64,000 bases of DNA from a bacterium (GCA_016125225.1 WGME01000003.1:372001-436000); one strand, 5' to 3'; shown: positions 17,587-26,197, numbered from the stretch's first letter. Notes: a model not told the origin generated them from the letters alone. Made by a program: numbers and translations.

Positions 17587-18993
17587 CTACGAAAACAAAC
17601 GCGTAAAGACATACAAACCAATAAACATGCCCGCGCTGGCGGTCGTCAGTTTCATGATCTGAAAACGGTTCCAGACGATGAGCGGTTTCAGCGAGTCCGT
17701 ATGAATCCAGCACAGGTTCAAATAAGCCGACGCCATGCCCAGCACGAGAAACGTGGGTACGATGTAACAACGGGACAACGACATCATCGACATGCACCAC
17801 CCTACCAGCACTGCGGTGATATACGGCCTGAGCCGCAAGAGGTCGGGATGCCACAGCGGCACTTCCATTTGTCCCACGCGATACAACTGCAGGAACGCGA
17901 AGAAGAAACACCCGAAAAATAACGTGCCGCCGAACAGTCCTAATTCCACGTAGGCATGCACGAACGAATTGTGGGCCACAAGCCCGGCCATATCGGCGTA
18001 TTCCCCATGACCAATTCCGAAGAACAGGTCGGGGGATTTGAGGGCATCGAAGCCTTCCGCCCACAGTTCGACACGCTGATGCCCGGTGCTGCCGTCGCTC
18101 ATATCGATATTGGCAGAACGCCCTGCCACGAGGGGTAGGGCACACATTGCCAGAACGGCGCAGGCAATTCCGAACTTCGTGCCGAATCGGAAGACCATCA
18201 AAGTCATGGTGGCCGCACCCGCAGCCAGCATACCGCCACGTGATTTCGTCTCCAGAATTGCAGCGGTAAAGATCACCAGCGGCGCTGCCCAAAAGAAGCG
18301 GAACGCCCCAAGTGATCGATCGAAGAGAAAGGCAGCACAGAGCACCCCGCCTGCGACAATCACCATACAGAGATCGTTGGGGTCCTGGAAAATCCCCGTG
18401 CCACGCATCCGGAAGATGAAGATGGGGTTACCGTCGTCATCGAACCCATCGAGGTCACGCAGGTGTTCGATGAACTGGAAATCGAAGATTTCCCAGTAAT
18501 CGAACAAGCACAGTGTCACCATGATGCCGGTGCAGGCCGCCACATTCGCCAGAAAGGCCTTCAGCCGTCCGGGTGTGTTCACGCAGGTCACACACAAGCC
18601 GTAATAGACCAGTGTCCGCAGGAATTGATCGGCCGAGGCTTGCACGCCTCCGAGATAAATATGCTGCAGGTGCGAGATGACGATGGCGATCAACATGCCG
18701 ACCGCACAATAGGTGATCGGCTGCCGTATCATCGCGAACGGACGGAAGTGAGATTGCACCGATGTGGCCGTGAGGGCGAACGTGCTGAGGATCAGCCCTT
18801 CATACAGCGGCAGTCCTTCCAGCCAACTGAAGAGTTCGGCCGGGCGCAGGAAGAGCGTGGCTGTCAGTAACTGAAACAGCAGAAACGCCAGCGTCGCCAG
18901 TGAGGGATGCCGCATATCGCTCGGTGCAATCGTCAGACTGTGGTCGGCTCGCCACAATTGGCGCACACCCTCAACCACAGTTGCCGAAAACAT
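17587..18993 (-). CDS. O-antigen ligase / Wzy-like polysaccharide polymerase
   Basis: 468 residues and about eleven hydrophobic segments. The long periplasmic loop near residue 310 has RVELWAEGFDALKSPDLFFGIGHGEY, then VAHNSFVHAYVELGLFGG. This is the PF04932 (O-antigen ligase/Wzy_C) signature, with the conserved His followed by a V-E-L-G-L-x-G membrane entry. It would join or polymerise glycan repeat units on the periplasmic face. It is the first gene of the operon; the nearest upstream gene ends at 19180 and a terminator lies between, so a promoter should be near 19.0-19.1 kb. No Wzx flippase, initiating phosphoglycosyltransferase or Wza exporter is present in the window. Confidence 0.88.
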   Translation of the reverse strand: MFSATVVEGVRQLWRADHSLTIAPSDMRHPSLATLAFLLFQLLTATLFLRPAELFSWLEGLPLYEGLILSTFALTATSVQSHFRPFAMIRQPITYCAVGMLIAIVISHLQHIYLGGVQASADQFLRTLVYYGLCVTCVNTPGRLKAFLANVAACTGIMVTLCLFDYWEIFDFQFIEHLRDLDGFDDDGNPIFIFRMRGTGIFQDPNDLCMVIVAGGVLCAAFLFDRSLGAFRFFWAAPLVIFTAAILETKSRGGMLAAGAATMTLMVFRFGTKFGIACAVLAMCALPLVAGRSANIDMSDGSTGHQRVELWAEGFDALKSPDLFFGIGHGEYADMAGLVAHNSFVHAYVELGLFGGTLFFGCFFFAFLQLYRVGQMEVPLWHPDLLRLRPYITAVLVGWCMSMMSLSRCYIVPTFLVLGMASAYLNLCWIHTDSLKPLIVWNRFQIMKLTTASAGMFIGLYVFTRLFS

Positions 18994-19113
18994 ACGTCAC
19001 GCGGCGGACGCTGGTCGGAGAATTCCACGTCCGATGAACTGGCGGAGACTACGTTCTGAAACGATTGGCCGGAATCTGCGGCTGCTGCCGATCAGTCGGA
19101 CGGGCGCAATGAC

Positions 19114-19147
19114 AACAGCCGATGGCGCAGGGGCACCATCGGCTGTT
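19114..19147 (-). terminator. terminator after lipoprotein gene
   Basis: AACAGCCGATGG and CCATCGGCTGTT make a 12-base perfect stem around a 10-base loop. It lies 33 bases past the lipoprotein stop at 19180 on the minus strand and upstream of the exopolysaccharide operon. No strong T-run follows on the minus strand, so the efficiency is uncertain. Confidence 0.65.
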
Positions 19148-19179
19148 CAGTGAATCAAATGGGATACTTAACAGGACGA

Positions 19180-19758
19180 TTATCTGGCGGCAGCCCAAGT
19201 CACGGGACGACCAGCCACAGGGGGCACCTGCGGAGTCCGCTGCATCGGAGCGGCCCCGGTTCCCGAGACCACGACTCCCGGCAGACGTTGGAACTCTTCA
19301 TAAGAGACTTGTTGAGTCGGCACCGGTGTCGGAGCGGCCGAAGTGAACGGAGGAGCAGAAGGATCGACCGGTGCGGCAGGATTTGCTGGTGTCGGTGCAG
19401 CCGACGGAGGCACGGGCATGGGGGCCGCTGGCGGATAGGCGGGCGCCATCGGCTGAGCATGAGTCTGGCCGCAGCCGCAATCCGAGGCAGGCATGCCACC
19501 ATAGGACATGGGGGTCATGGCGTCGTAACCCATGGCGCCACAATTATTACAGTAGGGCATGCCGTGCTTGTGGCCACAGTGCGATTTGCACTTCAGGCAA
19601 CATGGTTTGTGATGTAGCCATTCCAGCAGTGAGCAGCCTGGCCGACAGAGTTCGCGGGCACAGGGATCGCCCGGACCAATGCAAGAAGATGTGCAACAAC
19701 AACCCAGAGAAGAACTTGCGACGAGCAATGCAGTGGCAACGAGGGCATACGCCTTCAT
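19180..19758 (-). CDS. Cys/Pro-rich secreted lipoprotein
   Basis: 192 residues starting at the ATG at 19758, which follows GAAAGG by seven bases; the frame is open further upstream but has no such site. Residues 1-19 are a lipoprotein signal peptide with the lipobox SSLGC, so Cys20 is the likely lipidated residue. A cysteine-rich segment follows (CCCTSSC, CCLKCKSHCGHKHG, CNNCGAMG, CGCGQTH), with about sixteen cysteines in the first 90 residues. The C-terminal half is a Pro/Ala-rich linker ending in a short VSYEEFQRLPGVVV segment. The family is not recognised by name. Cysteine richness fits the disulfide-linked planctomycete envelope proteins. Confidence 0.8.
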   Translation of the reverse strand: MKAYALVATALLVASSSLGCCCTSSCIGPGDPCARELCRPGCSLLEWLHHKPCCLKCKSHCGHKHGMPYCNNCGAMGYDAMTPMSYGGMPASDCGCGQTHAQPMAPAYPPAAPMPVPPSAAPTPANPAAPVDPSAPPFTSAAPTPVPTQQVSYEEFQRLPGVVVSGTGAAPMQRTPQVPPVAGRPVTWAAAR

Positions 19759-20249
19759 GATGGGCCTTTCGGCGAGCAAACGTAGATGGGAGAGGAGGAA
19801 ACCCTTTGCAGGGTCATCTTTCCTCTTCATCGACCACCAGCCCTGTTAAACTTTGACGATTATTCCGATTTTTCTGAAAATGTTGATTTTCGCGAAAATC
19901 GATGAACTTGCAGTCTGGTTTTTTGCCTTTCAAATATGACGTAACACGATGACACGGAATTGCTTGTGATTTTTATCCGCCAGCTGGTTTGAACTGATCA
20001 GAGAAATTCGCCTGTTGACCCTAGCCATTTTTCCGTGAAAATATCCGCGAACCGTCGGAATCTCGGTGAACCTATCGAGCCGAACGGTCGTCTGTTCTGG
20101 GGAAGCGAAAGTTTCGGACGGGGTTCGTGTTTCTGTTTCACGGCCGCCGAAACGGCTTCCTGAAGTCAATTGCCGCAATTCATAGAAGGTATCTGGGCAG
20201 TTGTCTCCCTTGCTCTAAGAGGACTGCGGAACTCCGCAGGAGGTGCGTC
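19759..20249. other. intergenic region with a perfect 16-bp palindrome
   Basis: An AT-rich stretch upstream of the lipoprotein gene, presumably holding its promoter. At 19885-19900 lies the perfect palindrome GATTTTCGCGAAAATC, about 127 bases upstream of the start codon, a plausible repressor site. A small GC hairpin (CTGCGGA/TCCGCAG) lies near 20222-20238 just before the AGGAGG of the doubtful small gene. I could not assign -35/-10 elements with confidence and see no RNA gene. Confidence 0.4.
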
Positions 20250-20585
20250 ATGCAGCGACAAATCAGCATTACCAACGCGACCATCAACGCTTTCGCCGCT
20301 ATTGAATTCGGCCAAGCAGTCGTCGTGGCGAATGCCGTCGCGGGCACCTCCCTGTCGTGTCATCACGCAGACTCGAAGTGTCCCGACCCAGGTAAATCGG
20401 ATTCGGGATCGCTAGGTCTGTGGCGTGAAGGTGAGATGTGGCGCGAAACGCGCACGTCCGACACAACGCCATCAGATGTAAGCGTATCCTATGTACCCGG
20501 CATGAGTTATCTCATGCCCTCCGATGTCGCGATGCCCGCCCGAGTTTGGGCGTCCTGGGTGTTGAGCCGGTCGCTTTGCGGCTAG
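20250..20585 (+). CDS. hypothetical small protein with consensus Shine-Dalgarno
   Basis: A 111-residue frame starting at the ATG at 20250, preceded by AGGAGG at the ideal distance of six bases. The product, starting MQRQISITNATINAFAAIEFG, has no recognised domain, no signal peptide and an ordinary composition except for several serines and a W-rich C-terminus. It lies alone between the lipoprotein gene and the ECF sigma factor gene, on the same strand as the latter. The ribosome-binding site is the only real argument for it; the frame could also be chance in GC-rich DNA. Confidence 0.3.
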   Translation: MQRQISITNATINAFAAIEFGQAVVVANAVAGTSLSCHHADSKCPDPGKSDSGSLGLWREGEMWRETRTSDTTPSDVSVSYVPGMSYLMPSDVAMPARVWASWVLSRSLCG

Positions 20586-20839
20586 GCACACGGTGTTCGG
20601 GATCATTTCCTCGAACATGCAGGGCGTAAGGTCATGGTGACTCGTCTGTTCCCCCGGGAACCGTCGTAGCGTCGACGGTTTGATTCCAAGGGACAGTCAG
20701 TTTCACCGACCCATTCCTGTCACCACGCGGCCAGTTTTCGTGCGCTGCGGTTGGCAGAACACCTTGCGTGCTTTGAGTCACTACGCACCCGCTGCCTTTC
20801 CGGCTTCGGCGGCTGTGCCTTGCAAGGGAGTTTGTCACC

Positions 20840-21394
20840 ATGGAGATGACGGAAGAAGTTACGTTGTTAGTCGAAAAGGCGCAAACGGGCGACCGGTGGG
20901 CCTTTGGCGAATTGGCGAACCGGTTCGAGTCCAGCGTTTTCGCGGTGGCCTTGCGGCGCTTGCGGAACCGGACGGAAGCCGCCGAATTGACCCAGGACGT
21001 TCTCGTTCAGGCGTATCGCAAGCTGTCGCAGCTCCGCGAACCGGAACGATTTGCCGGGTGGTTGAAGCGGATTACGGTGCGCATGGCCATCAACCGGGCG
21101 GTGCGACGCCCCCCGGAATCGGCACAAGACCCCTCAGTTCTGGGGGCTCAACATGCCGCAGCCGGGACTCCGCTCGATTCGCTCTTGACAGGTGAACGGG
21201 CCGAGCAATTGCGGGATGGACTGAACCGCTTGCGGGATCTTGATCGGAAGACTTTGCTGGCATTCTACTTTGAAGGCCAGTCTTTGATTGAGATGAGCGA
21301 CCGGTTCCGCAGCCCAGTGGGCACGATCAAGCGTCGTCTCCACACGGCACGGAATCGTTTGCGGGAAGAACTGGCTCAATCACAACCCGCCTGA
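20840..21394 (+). CDS. ECF-type RNA polymerase sigma factor
   Basis: 184 residues with the two-domain ECF layout. Region 2 (about 20-90) has RFESSVFAVALRRLRN and AAELTQDVLVQAYRKL, the helix that binds core polymerase and the -10 element. Region 4 (about 120-180) has LRDLDRKTLLAFYFEGQSL and SPVGTIKRRLHTARNRLREEL, a helix-turn-helix typical of SigE-like factors. It begins at the ATG at 20840 after AAGGGAG; the ATG at 20846 is possible. No anti-sigma factor gene follows; a strong terminator does. It is therefore a stand-alone factor whose control is not visible here. Confidence 0.92.
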   Translation: MEMTEEVTLLVEKAQTGDRWAFGELANRFESSVFAVALRRLRNRTEAAELTQDVLVQAYRKLSQLREPERFAGWLKRITVRMAINRAVRRPPESAQDPSVLGAQHAAAGTPLDSLLTGERAEQLRDGLNRLRDLDRKTLLAFYFEGQSLIEMSDRFRSPVGTIKRRLHTARNRLREELAQSQPA

Positions 21395-21399
21395 ATCCC

Positions 21400-21444
21400 C
21401 CACACCCTGTTCGCACCTTCGCGGGCAGGGTGTGGTCGTTTTAT
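21400..21444 (+). terminator. rho-independent terminator of ECF sigma gene
   Basis: CCACACCCTG and CAGGGTGTGG form a ten-base perfect stem five bases after the sigma factor stop, followed by TCGTTTTAT. Good stem and T-tract on the plus strand. Confidence 0.85.
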
Positions 21445-21835
21445 CTGCAGCGGTTCAGCTACAACATCCCGCCTGGTGTTCACTCAGAGTTTTTGCCCGT
21501 TACCCTCCCCCGCCCAGAGTCTAGAGGGGCGTCTCCACATACGGCAGCAGTATTTGAATTTTCGATACTACAGTGTGCCGAATTCTAACGCTGGCGTGTC
21601 TGGGCCAGTTTGCCCAAGTGTCAATACGCTGATGCCTGTGCTGCCCGCCATTCTCAACATCTTATTGGGGAAGATGTTAAAACAATCGATAGTTCAGCTA
21701 CCTTTTTTGCTCACACCGTCGATGTGTTCGACGTATATGATACAGAGGAACATTGACCGCCAGCCTTTGCCTGACACGCAACACGCCACGGCGGGCCATT
21801 ATCACAGAAGTTCGCACCTGCTGGGGGGATCTATC
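21445..21835. other. 390-bp leader before the DksA-type gene
   Basis: The frame of the downstream gene stays open back to 21476, but the translation has no domain and the ribosome-binding site points to 21836. I read this as the 5' untranslated and promoter region. It contains a T-run followed by GCTCAC (about 21703-21715) and TATGAT at 21736-21741, but the spacing is too long for a standard sigma-70 promoter. No RNA structure was recognised. Confidence 0.3.
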
Positions 21836-22282
21836 ATGGCTCGGCAAGATGCATTAGTTCGACTTCATCATCGCCTCGTCGCTCAACGCGACGATCTCCG
21901 GCGAAAACTCTCGGAAGATATGGACCTGACCTACGCTCACGATGACGGGATCAACGACATCGGCGAAACCGCGTCGCAAGTGGAGCAGTCCGAATTGCAC
22001 AGCCAGTTAGCCGCGTTGGAGAGTCGCGAACTGGCACAGATCGAGCAGGCCATTCACAAGATGCATACCGGCACGTACGGTTATTGCGATCGCTGTGAAA
22101 AAGCTATTCCGATTGCCCGCCTGCAGGCCTTGCCGTTCTCTTCACGGTGCATCACCTGCCAGCGCAAGAGCGAGCGGCGGTCCACCGAAGAAGAGTTTGA
22201 AGCCAACTGGGCGTCCGCGATGGAATACGAACGTCGCTCGAACGATCGTGAATTGAACCTGAGTGATATCGACGTCGGTTAA
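21836..22282 (+). CDS. DksA/TraR-type C4 zinc-finger protein
   Basis: 148 residues from the ATG at 21836, seven bases after GGGGGG; an upstream frame to 21476 is not part of the protein. A helical N-terminal half (RLHHRLVAQRDDLRRKL, then SQLAALESRELAQIEQAI) is followed by GTYGYCDRCEKAIPIARL and SSRCITCQ. This gives a C-x2-C-x17-C-x2-C zinc site at about residues 86-110. DksA-type proteins enter the RNA polymerase secondary channel and alter initiation with ppGpp. The acidic DxxDxA-type coiled-coil tip of true DksA is not clearly present, so a general TraR/DksA label is safer. The tail is acidic. Confidence 0.88.
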   Translation: MARQDALVRLHHRLVAQRDDLRRKLSEDMDLTYAHDDGINDIGETASQVEQSELHSQLAALESRELAQIEQAIHKMHTGTYGYCDRCEKAIPIARLQALPFSSRCITCQRKSERRSTEEEFEANWASAMEYERRSNDRELNLSDIDVG

Positions 22283-22310
22283 CACCTGACTATTCGATGA
22301 CATCCATTGA

Positions 22311-22340
22311 AACCCAGGGAGTGCGCCCCCTGGGTTTTCT
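22311..22340. terminator. bidirectional terminator between DksA-type and GT4 genes
   Basis: AACCCAGGG and CCCTGGGTT pair across an eight-base loop and are followed by TTCTGTTTT on the plus strand. It sits between the convergent stops at 22282 and 22345. The stem shares the CCCAGGG/CCCTGGG core of the palindrome family but not its ATCGC centre. Confidence 0.8.
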
Positions 22341-22344
22341 GTTT

Positions 22345-23421
22345 TCATGCGATCTGCTGATAGAGCGCGTCGTACTGCGACATCATTTCCCGCAAGGAGA
22401 ATTTGGTTTCAATCCGGGTGCGGGCCGTCTGGCTGAAGGTCCGCCGTTGACCCGGATCGTGGGCCACTGTGCAGAGGGCCTCGAACCAGCGGGCTTCATC
22501 ACCCGACGGGACCAGCAGTCCCGATGACTCGTGTTCGACCACTTCCGCGATCCCCCCGACATCGCTAGCCACCGGGGTACAACCAAGAGCCATGGCTTCG
22601 AGCAAAGCGACCGGCATCGCTTCCTGACTCGAAGGCAGGCAGAAGACGTCCATCTCGCGGACAAATGGCCGAATGTCTTTTTGCAGGCCATGAAAGATGA
22701 CGCGATCTTCAATGCCACACTCGGCGACCGTTTGTCGGCAACGAGACATCTCGACGCCATCACCGACGATAGATAGTCGAGCCTTGACACCCGTCTTCAA
22801 CATCTCGGCAAAGCATCGAATGAGCAACGGCACCTGCTTCTCAGGCCGCAGTACGCCGCAGAAGCCGAACGTCAATTCCTCGCTGTTTGTGCCAGCACGA
22901 GGGGTGAAGCGTTCGAGATCGACGCCGTTGTAAATGATGCGCACACCATCGACCGACTGGTGATACTTGGAAACCAAAACGTCGCGGGCAGCGGATGAAA
23001 CAGCGACCTTGGCCCGTGTGCAATCCAGCAGTGATCCCAGCAGGCGATGCCGCCACCACGGGTATTTCGATTCGCTGAAATGGCAGGTGTAAACGGTCGC
23101 CCAACGACCACTCAACAGGGCTGCGGGCACTCCGAACGTCACTCCCGGATTGCCGTGGATATGGACGACATCAAACTTTTCACGACGCAGAAACGCGGCT
23201 AACCGGGCATGTAACGTCCAGTCAAATCCCTGTGTCGAGCGGTTGAGCGCCGTGATGCGGTAGCCTTCGCCGATCAGATCCTGCGACACGGCATTGAGGG
23301 AACCCAGCACGCAGGCTTCGACATCGTGCCCCTGCGATTTTCCGACCCGCAGAAAATCGACCAGCAACCGTTCGATCCCGCCATTCCCCGGCGGCGACAA
23401 ATTGATATGCACGATCCGCAC
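22345..23421 (-). CDS. glycosyltransferase family 4
   Basis: 358 residues from a GTG at 23421 whose first base is the last base of the upstream TAG (TAGTG), so the two genes are coupled. It opens RIVHINLSPPGNGGIERLL, the acceptor-side loop, and later has IIYNGVDLERF, TFGFCGVLRPEKQVPLLI and SQEAMPVALLEAMALG, with the E-x7-E-type donor motif. It is a retaining GT-B enzyme. Pairing with the ATP-grasp gene suggests a shared pathway in making or decorating a cell-surface glycan or glycolipid (inference). It is separate from the 4-19 kb operon. Confidence 0.92.
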   Translation of the reverse strand: MRIVHINLSPPGNGGIERLLVDFLRVGKSQGHDVEACVLGSLNAVSQDLIGEGYRITALNRSTQGFDWTLHARLAAFLRREKFDVVHIHGNPGVTFGVPAALLSGRWATVYTCHFSESKYPWWRHRLLGSLLDCTRAKVAVSSAARDVLVSKYHQSVDGVRIIYNGVDLERFTPRAGTNSEELTFGFCGVLRPEKQVPLLIRCFAEMLKTGVKARLSIVGDGVEMSRCRQTVAECGIEDRVIFHGLQKDIRPFVREMDVFCLPSSQEAMPVALLEAMALGCTPVASDVGGIAEVVEHESSGLLVPSGDEARWFEALCTVAHDPGQRRTFSQTARTRIETKFSLREMMSQYDALYQQIA

Positions 23422-24512
23422 TAGAACATCCTCCGGATGACATGATGAAACCGGGGGTGCTTAAGGCAGTAGTCGATCACTTCCTGCGTGAACTCGCCAA
23501 AGAAGGGTTGCCCGGCGTATTGGGCAAAGCGGATCGTGTGCCCCGCCAGATTGACTTCAATGCATTTCCACTCGTTGTCCGCAGTCAGAATCATATCCCA
23601 ACCGAGCAGATGCATGTGCGGAATGTAGGTCGCCATCTTCGCACATAACGCCTGCATCTCGGCGAACTGCGGCACAACATGAGAGCCATCAAACCGCAGA
23701 TGCGTATTCGGATGCTCGGTAAACGGCACGCCATATTTGTCGACGGCATAGTCGTTCAAGCGACCATCGGGATGGATGTAGCAAACAATCCCCCCGGCCG
23801 TTTCGTTATCGAGGCTGCCATCTTTCCCCATGCGTAAGGCGGCATTCAGCACATGGACCTGATGCGTGACCACCGACCGGTACGTGTAAACACGCAACGT
23901 GTTCAAACCATGCGTGTTGAACGCGGCGAGAAACGGATGCTGTTCGATGAGCGGCTGAATCAGAAAATTCTGCTTATCGGAGGCATCGTGGCGGAGTTCC
24001 TCGGGGGACTTCGGAAACGAGATCCCTGCGCCGCCACTGGAATCGGTGTTCGGTTTCAGCACGACGGGATAGGTCAGACCATCGATGATGCGATGCACTT
24101 CCTCGAGACCAATCGGTTGCAGATCGCGATCAAAATAGTCGCCGCCCAAGCAGTGCAGATCGCACTGCGGGAAGGGCAGGTTGGGGAACAACCGGGCGTA
24201 GAGGCTTTTGTGCGAGAAGAAGTTCGCCCATTCATGCGGGTTGAGAATGCGGTCGATATCGGCCGCGAAGATTTCTTCCGGCACAATCCGTGGGTCCGCC
24301 GTACCCGAGGCTCCATTGCTGATCCGCAGCGTATCGAGTGAGAAACGGGTACCGAAGGGCGACCACATCTGTCGATGGGCCGCTTCGACATCCGCCGGAG
24401 CAGGCTTCTGATAGCCCATGTTCAAATCACGGACTTTGTGATGCCGCTGTTGCCAGTCGGTTTGAATGGCTCGGCGGCGCCGCCGGTAACCAAGGGAATC
24501 GAGGATTCGCAT
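23421..24512 (-). CDS. sugar-transfer-associated ATP-grasp protein
   Basis: 363 residues. The ATP-grasp core runs from about residue 90, with YPVVLKPNTDSSGGAGISF, NFLIQPLIEQHPFLAAF, LNTLRVYTYR, ETAGGIVCYIHPDGRL and WKCIEVNLAGHTIRF, which provide nucleotide and Mg contacts (E-x-N near 320). This matches the family PF14397 (ATP-grasp associated with sugar transfer), proposed to attach an amino acid or other carboxylate to a sugar or lipid. No member of this exact type is characterised to my knowledge. It is cotranscribed with the following GT4. A terminator and palindrome separate it from sat upstream. Confidence 0.85.
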   Translation of the reverse strand: MRILDSLGYRRRRRAIQTDWQQRHHKVRDLNMGYQKPAPADVEAAHRQMWSPFGTRFSLDTLRISNGASGTADPRIVPEEIFAADIDRILNPHEWANFFSHKSLYARLFPNLPFPQCDLHCLGGDYFDRDLQPIGLEEVHRIIDGLTYPVVLKPNTDSSGGAGISFPKSPEELRHDASDKQNFLIQPLIEQHPFLAAFNTHGLNTLRVYTYRSVVTHQVHVLNAALRMGKDGSLDNETAGGIVCYIHPDGRLNDYAVDKYGVPFTEHPNTHLRFDGSHVVPQFAEMQALCAKMATYIPHMHLLGWDMILTADNEWKCIEVNLAGHTIRFAQYAGQPFFGEFTQEVIDYCLKHPRFHHVIRRMF

Positions 24513-24620
24513 GGGATCGCTGGTTCGGATTGTGGCGATTCTCCGGGGGTGAGGAACCCGCGCACACCATCGCCGGGGATGTGCGTATGGAAAACCTAGC
24601 AGATGATTTCGGACCAGCGC

Positions 24621-24653
24621 GTAAAAAAAGCCACGGAGCGGGAACTCCGTGGC
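24621..24653 (-). terminator. rho-independent terminator of sat
   Basis: On the minus strand GCCACGGAG and CTCCGTGGC enclose a six-base loop and are followed by CTTTTTTTAC, a seven-T tract. It lies about 60 bases past the ATP sulfurylase stop (24713) and upstream of the ATP-grasp gene, separating the two transcription units. Confidence 0.9.
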
Positions 24654-24674
24654 CTTCTGCTAACGATGTCGAGA

Positions 24675-24696
24675 CCCAGGGATCGCGATCCCTGGG
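24675..24696. repeat. CAGGGATCGC palindrome, copy 2
   Basis: CCCAGGGATCGCGATCCCTGGG is a perfect 22-bp palindrome, 17 bases past the sat stop and just before the sat terminator. Read on the minus strand it is preceded by GAAG, as in the other two copies. Confidence 0.85.
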
Positions 24697-24712
24697 CTTC
24701 GGCGGTTCATAG

Positions 24713-25972
24713 TTATGCAGTCTTCATCGCCTTGCCGAGGATCTCGGAGGTGCTGGGACGCATCACGCGCGGGTCGACTTGTTCGGCCTTCTGCAGGGTG
24801 GCACGAATGTCTTTCCCGGAGATCGAAACCGGCTTCTCGCCCTTATGATTTTCGGTCAGATCGACACGGCCGACGGAATCATAGTAAGCGGCAAAACCGA
24901 CCTTCACCGGCTGAATCTTCAGATCACCAGCGAGGTTATCGAAGATCTCATGGGCATCGAAATCGCCCCAGATCGCTTCACCGTTGGCATAGGGAACGTC
25001 GGCGTGCTTGCGGCCGATGATGATGTTGGTGTAGCCCATGTTCTGGCGATAGATGGCGTGCATCACCGCTTCCTTCGGGCCGCCGTAGAACATCTTGATA
25101 TCGAGGCCGAGCAGGATCACGCGGTCGGGCACTTGCTCCTTACGCGGTCCCCACAAGGTTTGATCGCTGTCACCGTCACCTAACTGGCGCTTATCGATGA
25201 GAGCCTCATAGGTCTCCATACGGATCTCGGCGTTGACGTCGTCCCCCTTGGTTTCACCGATGAGAGGATTCAACACGGCACCCGCGTTTTTGCCTGCGCG
25301 GATCAACGTTTCGAGACCGTAGACCAATGCGTATTCGTGAGCCCGGTGCAGCGGGTTGCGGGTCTGGAAGGCAACGACGGCGTCCCAACCTTTTTCCGCC
25401 AGCAGCTTGCGGACTTCGCGCGGCGTGAGCACGTACTTGCCGAACTTGGCGTTCTTCGGCTGAGGCAACACCTTGATCTCGCCACCAATGAGGTGCGACT
25501 TATCGGCATCACCCTGCAGAACCATGTTTGCCCCGGCATGATCGACGCGGTCGGTGAGGTAGACCTTCTGAATGTACTTCAGCTTGGGCCAGGCATAGAC
25601 GTCGTTGATTTCGAGGGTCGCGGCAACGGCACCGTCCGGACCAACCAACGCGACTTTGTCCCCGGCCTTCAGAGTCTTGGCCATGTCGGCGGTGACGGGG
25701 AAGGCAATGGGAATGGTCCAGGCGTACTTCTTGCCATCGTTGATGACGACACATTCATCGAGCACGCGATGATACGCTTCGCTGTTCATCGGGCCGGTGA
25801 GCGGGCTGAGCGTGCCATCGCCAAAACGGTAGACCGAGGAAAGATCGGCAGCGGAAACCGGGACTTGTGGCAAGCCAGCGGCTTCGGCCTTGAACGCTTC
25901 AATTTCAGCAGCAGGAACGGTCCGGCAGACGGGTTCGGTCAATCCACCATGCGGGGGAATCAGATCGGCCAT
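24713..25972 (-). CDS. sat: sulfate adenylyltransferase (ATP sulfurylase)
   Basis: 419 residues, the size of single-chain bacterial Sat. It makes adenosine 5'-phosphosulfate and pyrophosphate from ATP and sulfate. The ATP-binding motif [12 protein letters not shown] is near residue 198, and the second histidine motif is [12 protein letters not shown] (about 317) where many relatives have [20 protein letters not shown] and the N-terminal PUA-like domain ([19 protein letters not shown]) complete the family picture. No APS kinase, APS reductase or cysDN genes are nearby, so the sulfate pathway must be encoded elsewhere. It is monocistronic, with its own terminator. Confidence 0.96.
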   Translation of the reverse strand: MADLIPPHGGLTEPVCRTVPAAEIEAFKAEAAGLPQVPVSAADLSSVYRFGDGTLSPLTGPMNSEAYHRVLDECVVINDGKKYAWTIPIAFPVTADMAKTLKAGDKVALVGPDGAVAATLEINDVYAWPKLKYIQKVYLTDRVDHAGANMVLQGDADKSHLIGGEIKVLPQPKNAKFGKYVLTPREVRKLLAEKGWDAVVAFQTRNPLHRAHEYALVYGLETLIRAGKNAGAVLNPLIGETKGDDVNAEIRMETYEALIDKRQLGDGDSDQTLWGPRKEQVPDRVILLGLDIKMFYGGPKEAVMHAIYRQNMGYTNIIIGRKHADVPYANGEAIWGDFDAHEIFDNLAGDLKIQPVKVGFAAYYDSVGRVDLTENHKGEKPVSISGKDIRATLQKAEQVDPRVMRPSTSEILGKAMKTA

Positions 25973-26102
25973 GGCGACAGCAAGTCTTTCTGCATACAGG
26001 AGTTAAGTTGATTTCGCCGGCCTCAAAGCCACCAGCGATGTTGACTTCTGAACATCGGCAACATAGGGAGAGTCTGCCGAAAGTGCAAGACGGAGTGGTT
26101 TT

Positions 26103-26142
26103 GAGTCGAGAGTTGAGGGTCCAGAGTCCAGAGCAAGAGACG
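26103..26142. repeat. degenerate heptamer repeat
   Basis: In seven-base steps: GAGTCGA, GAGTTGA, GGGTCCA, GAGTCCA, GAGCAAG. It lies in the gap between sat (start 25972) and trpD (stop 26198), directly before the palindromic element at 26145-26171. Confidence 0.75.
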
Positions 26143-26144
26143 CC

Positions 26145-26171
26145 AGCGAGCGGGGGGCGTCAGCCCCCTGG
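26145..26171. terminator. hairpin downstream of trpD
   Basis: GGGGGC and GCCCCC enclose a four-base loop (26153-26168), flanked by CCAGCGAGC on one side and TGG on the other. It is about 30 bases past the trpD stop on the minus strand. It lacks a T-run, so it may be a repeat element as much as a terminator. Confidence 0.5.
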
Positions 26172-26197
26172 TTGAGCGTTCGCTGCGACTTTATGCA

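Noticed and set aside
4308-18993. An exosortase/PEP-CTERM-linked polysaccharide locus
   Set aside because: FemAB-like and PaaK-like genes are typical companions, but no exosortase, EpsI-like or PEP-CTERM protein is encoded in the window.
21476-21835. N-terminal extension of the DksA-type protein
   Set aside because: No domain in the extension, and the Gly-rich ribosome-binding site and normal family length both point to the ATG at 21836.
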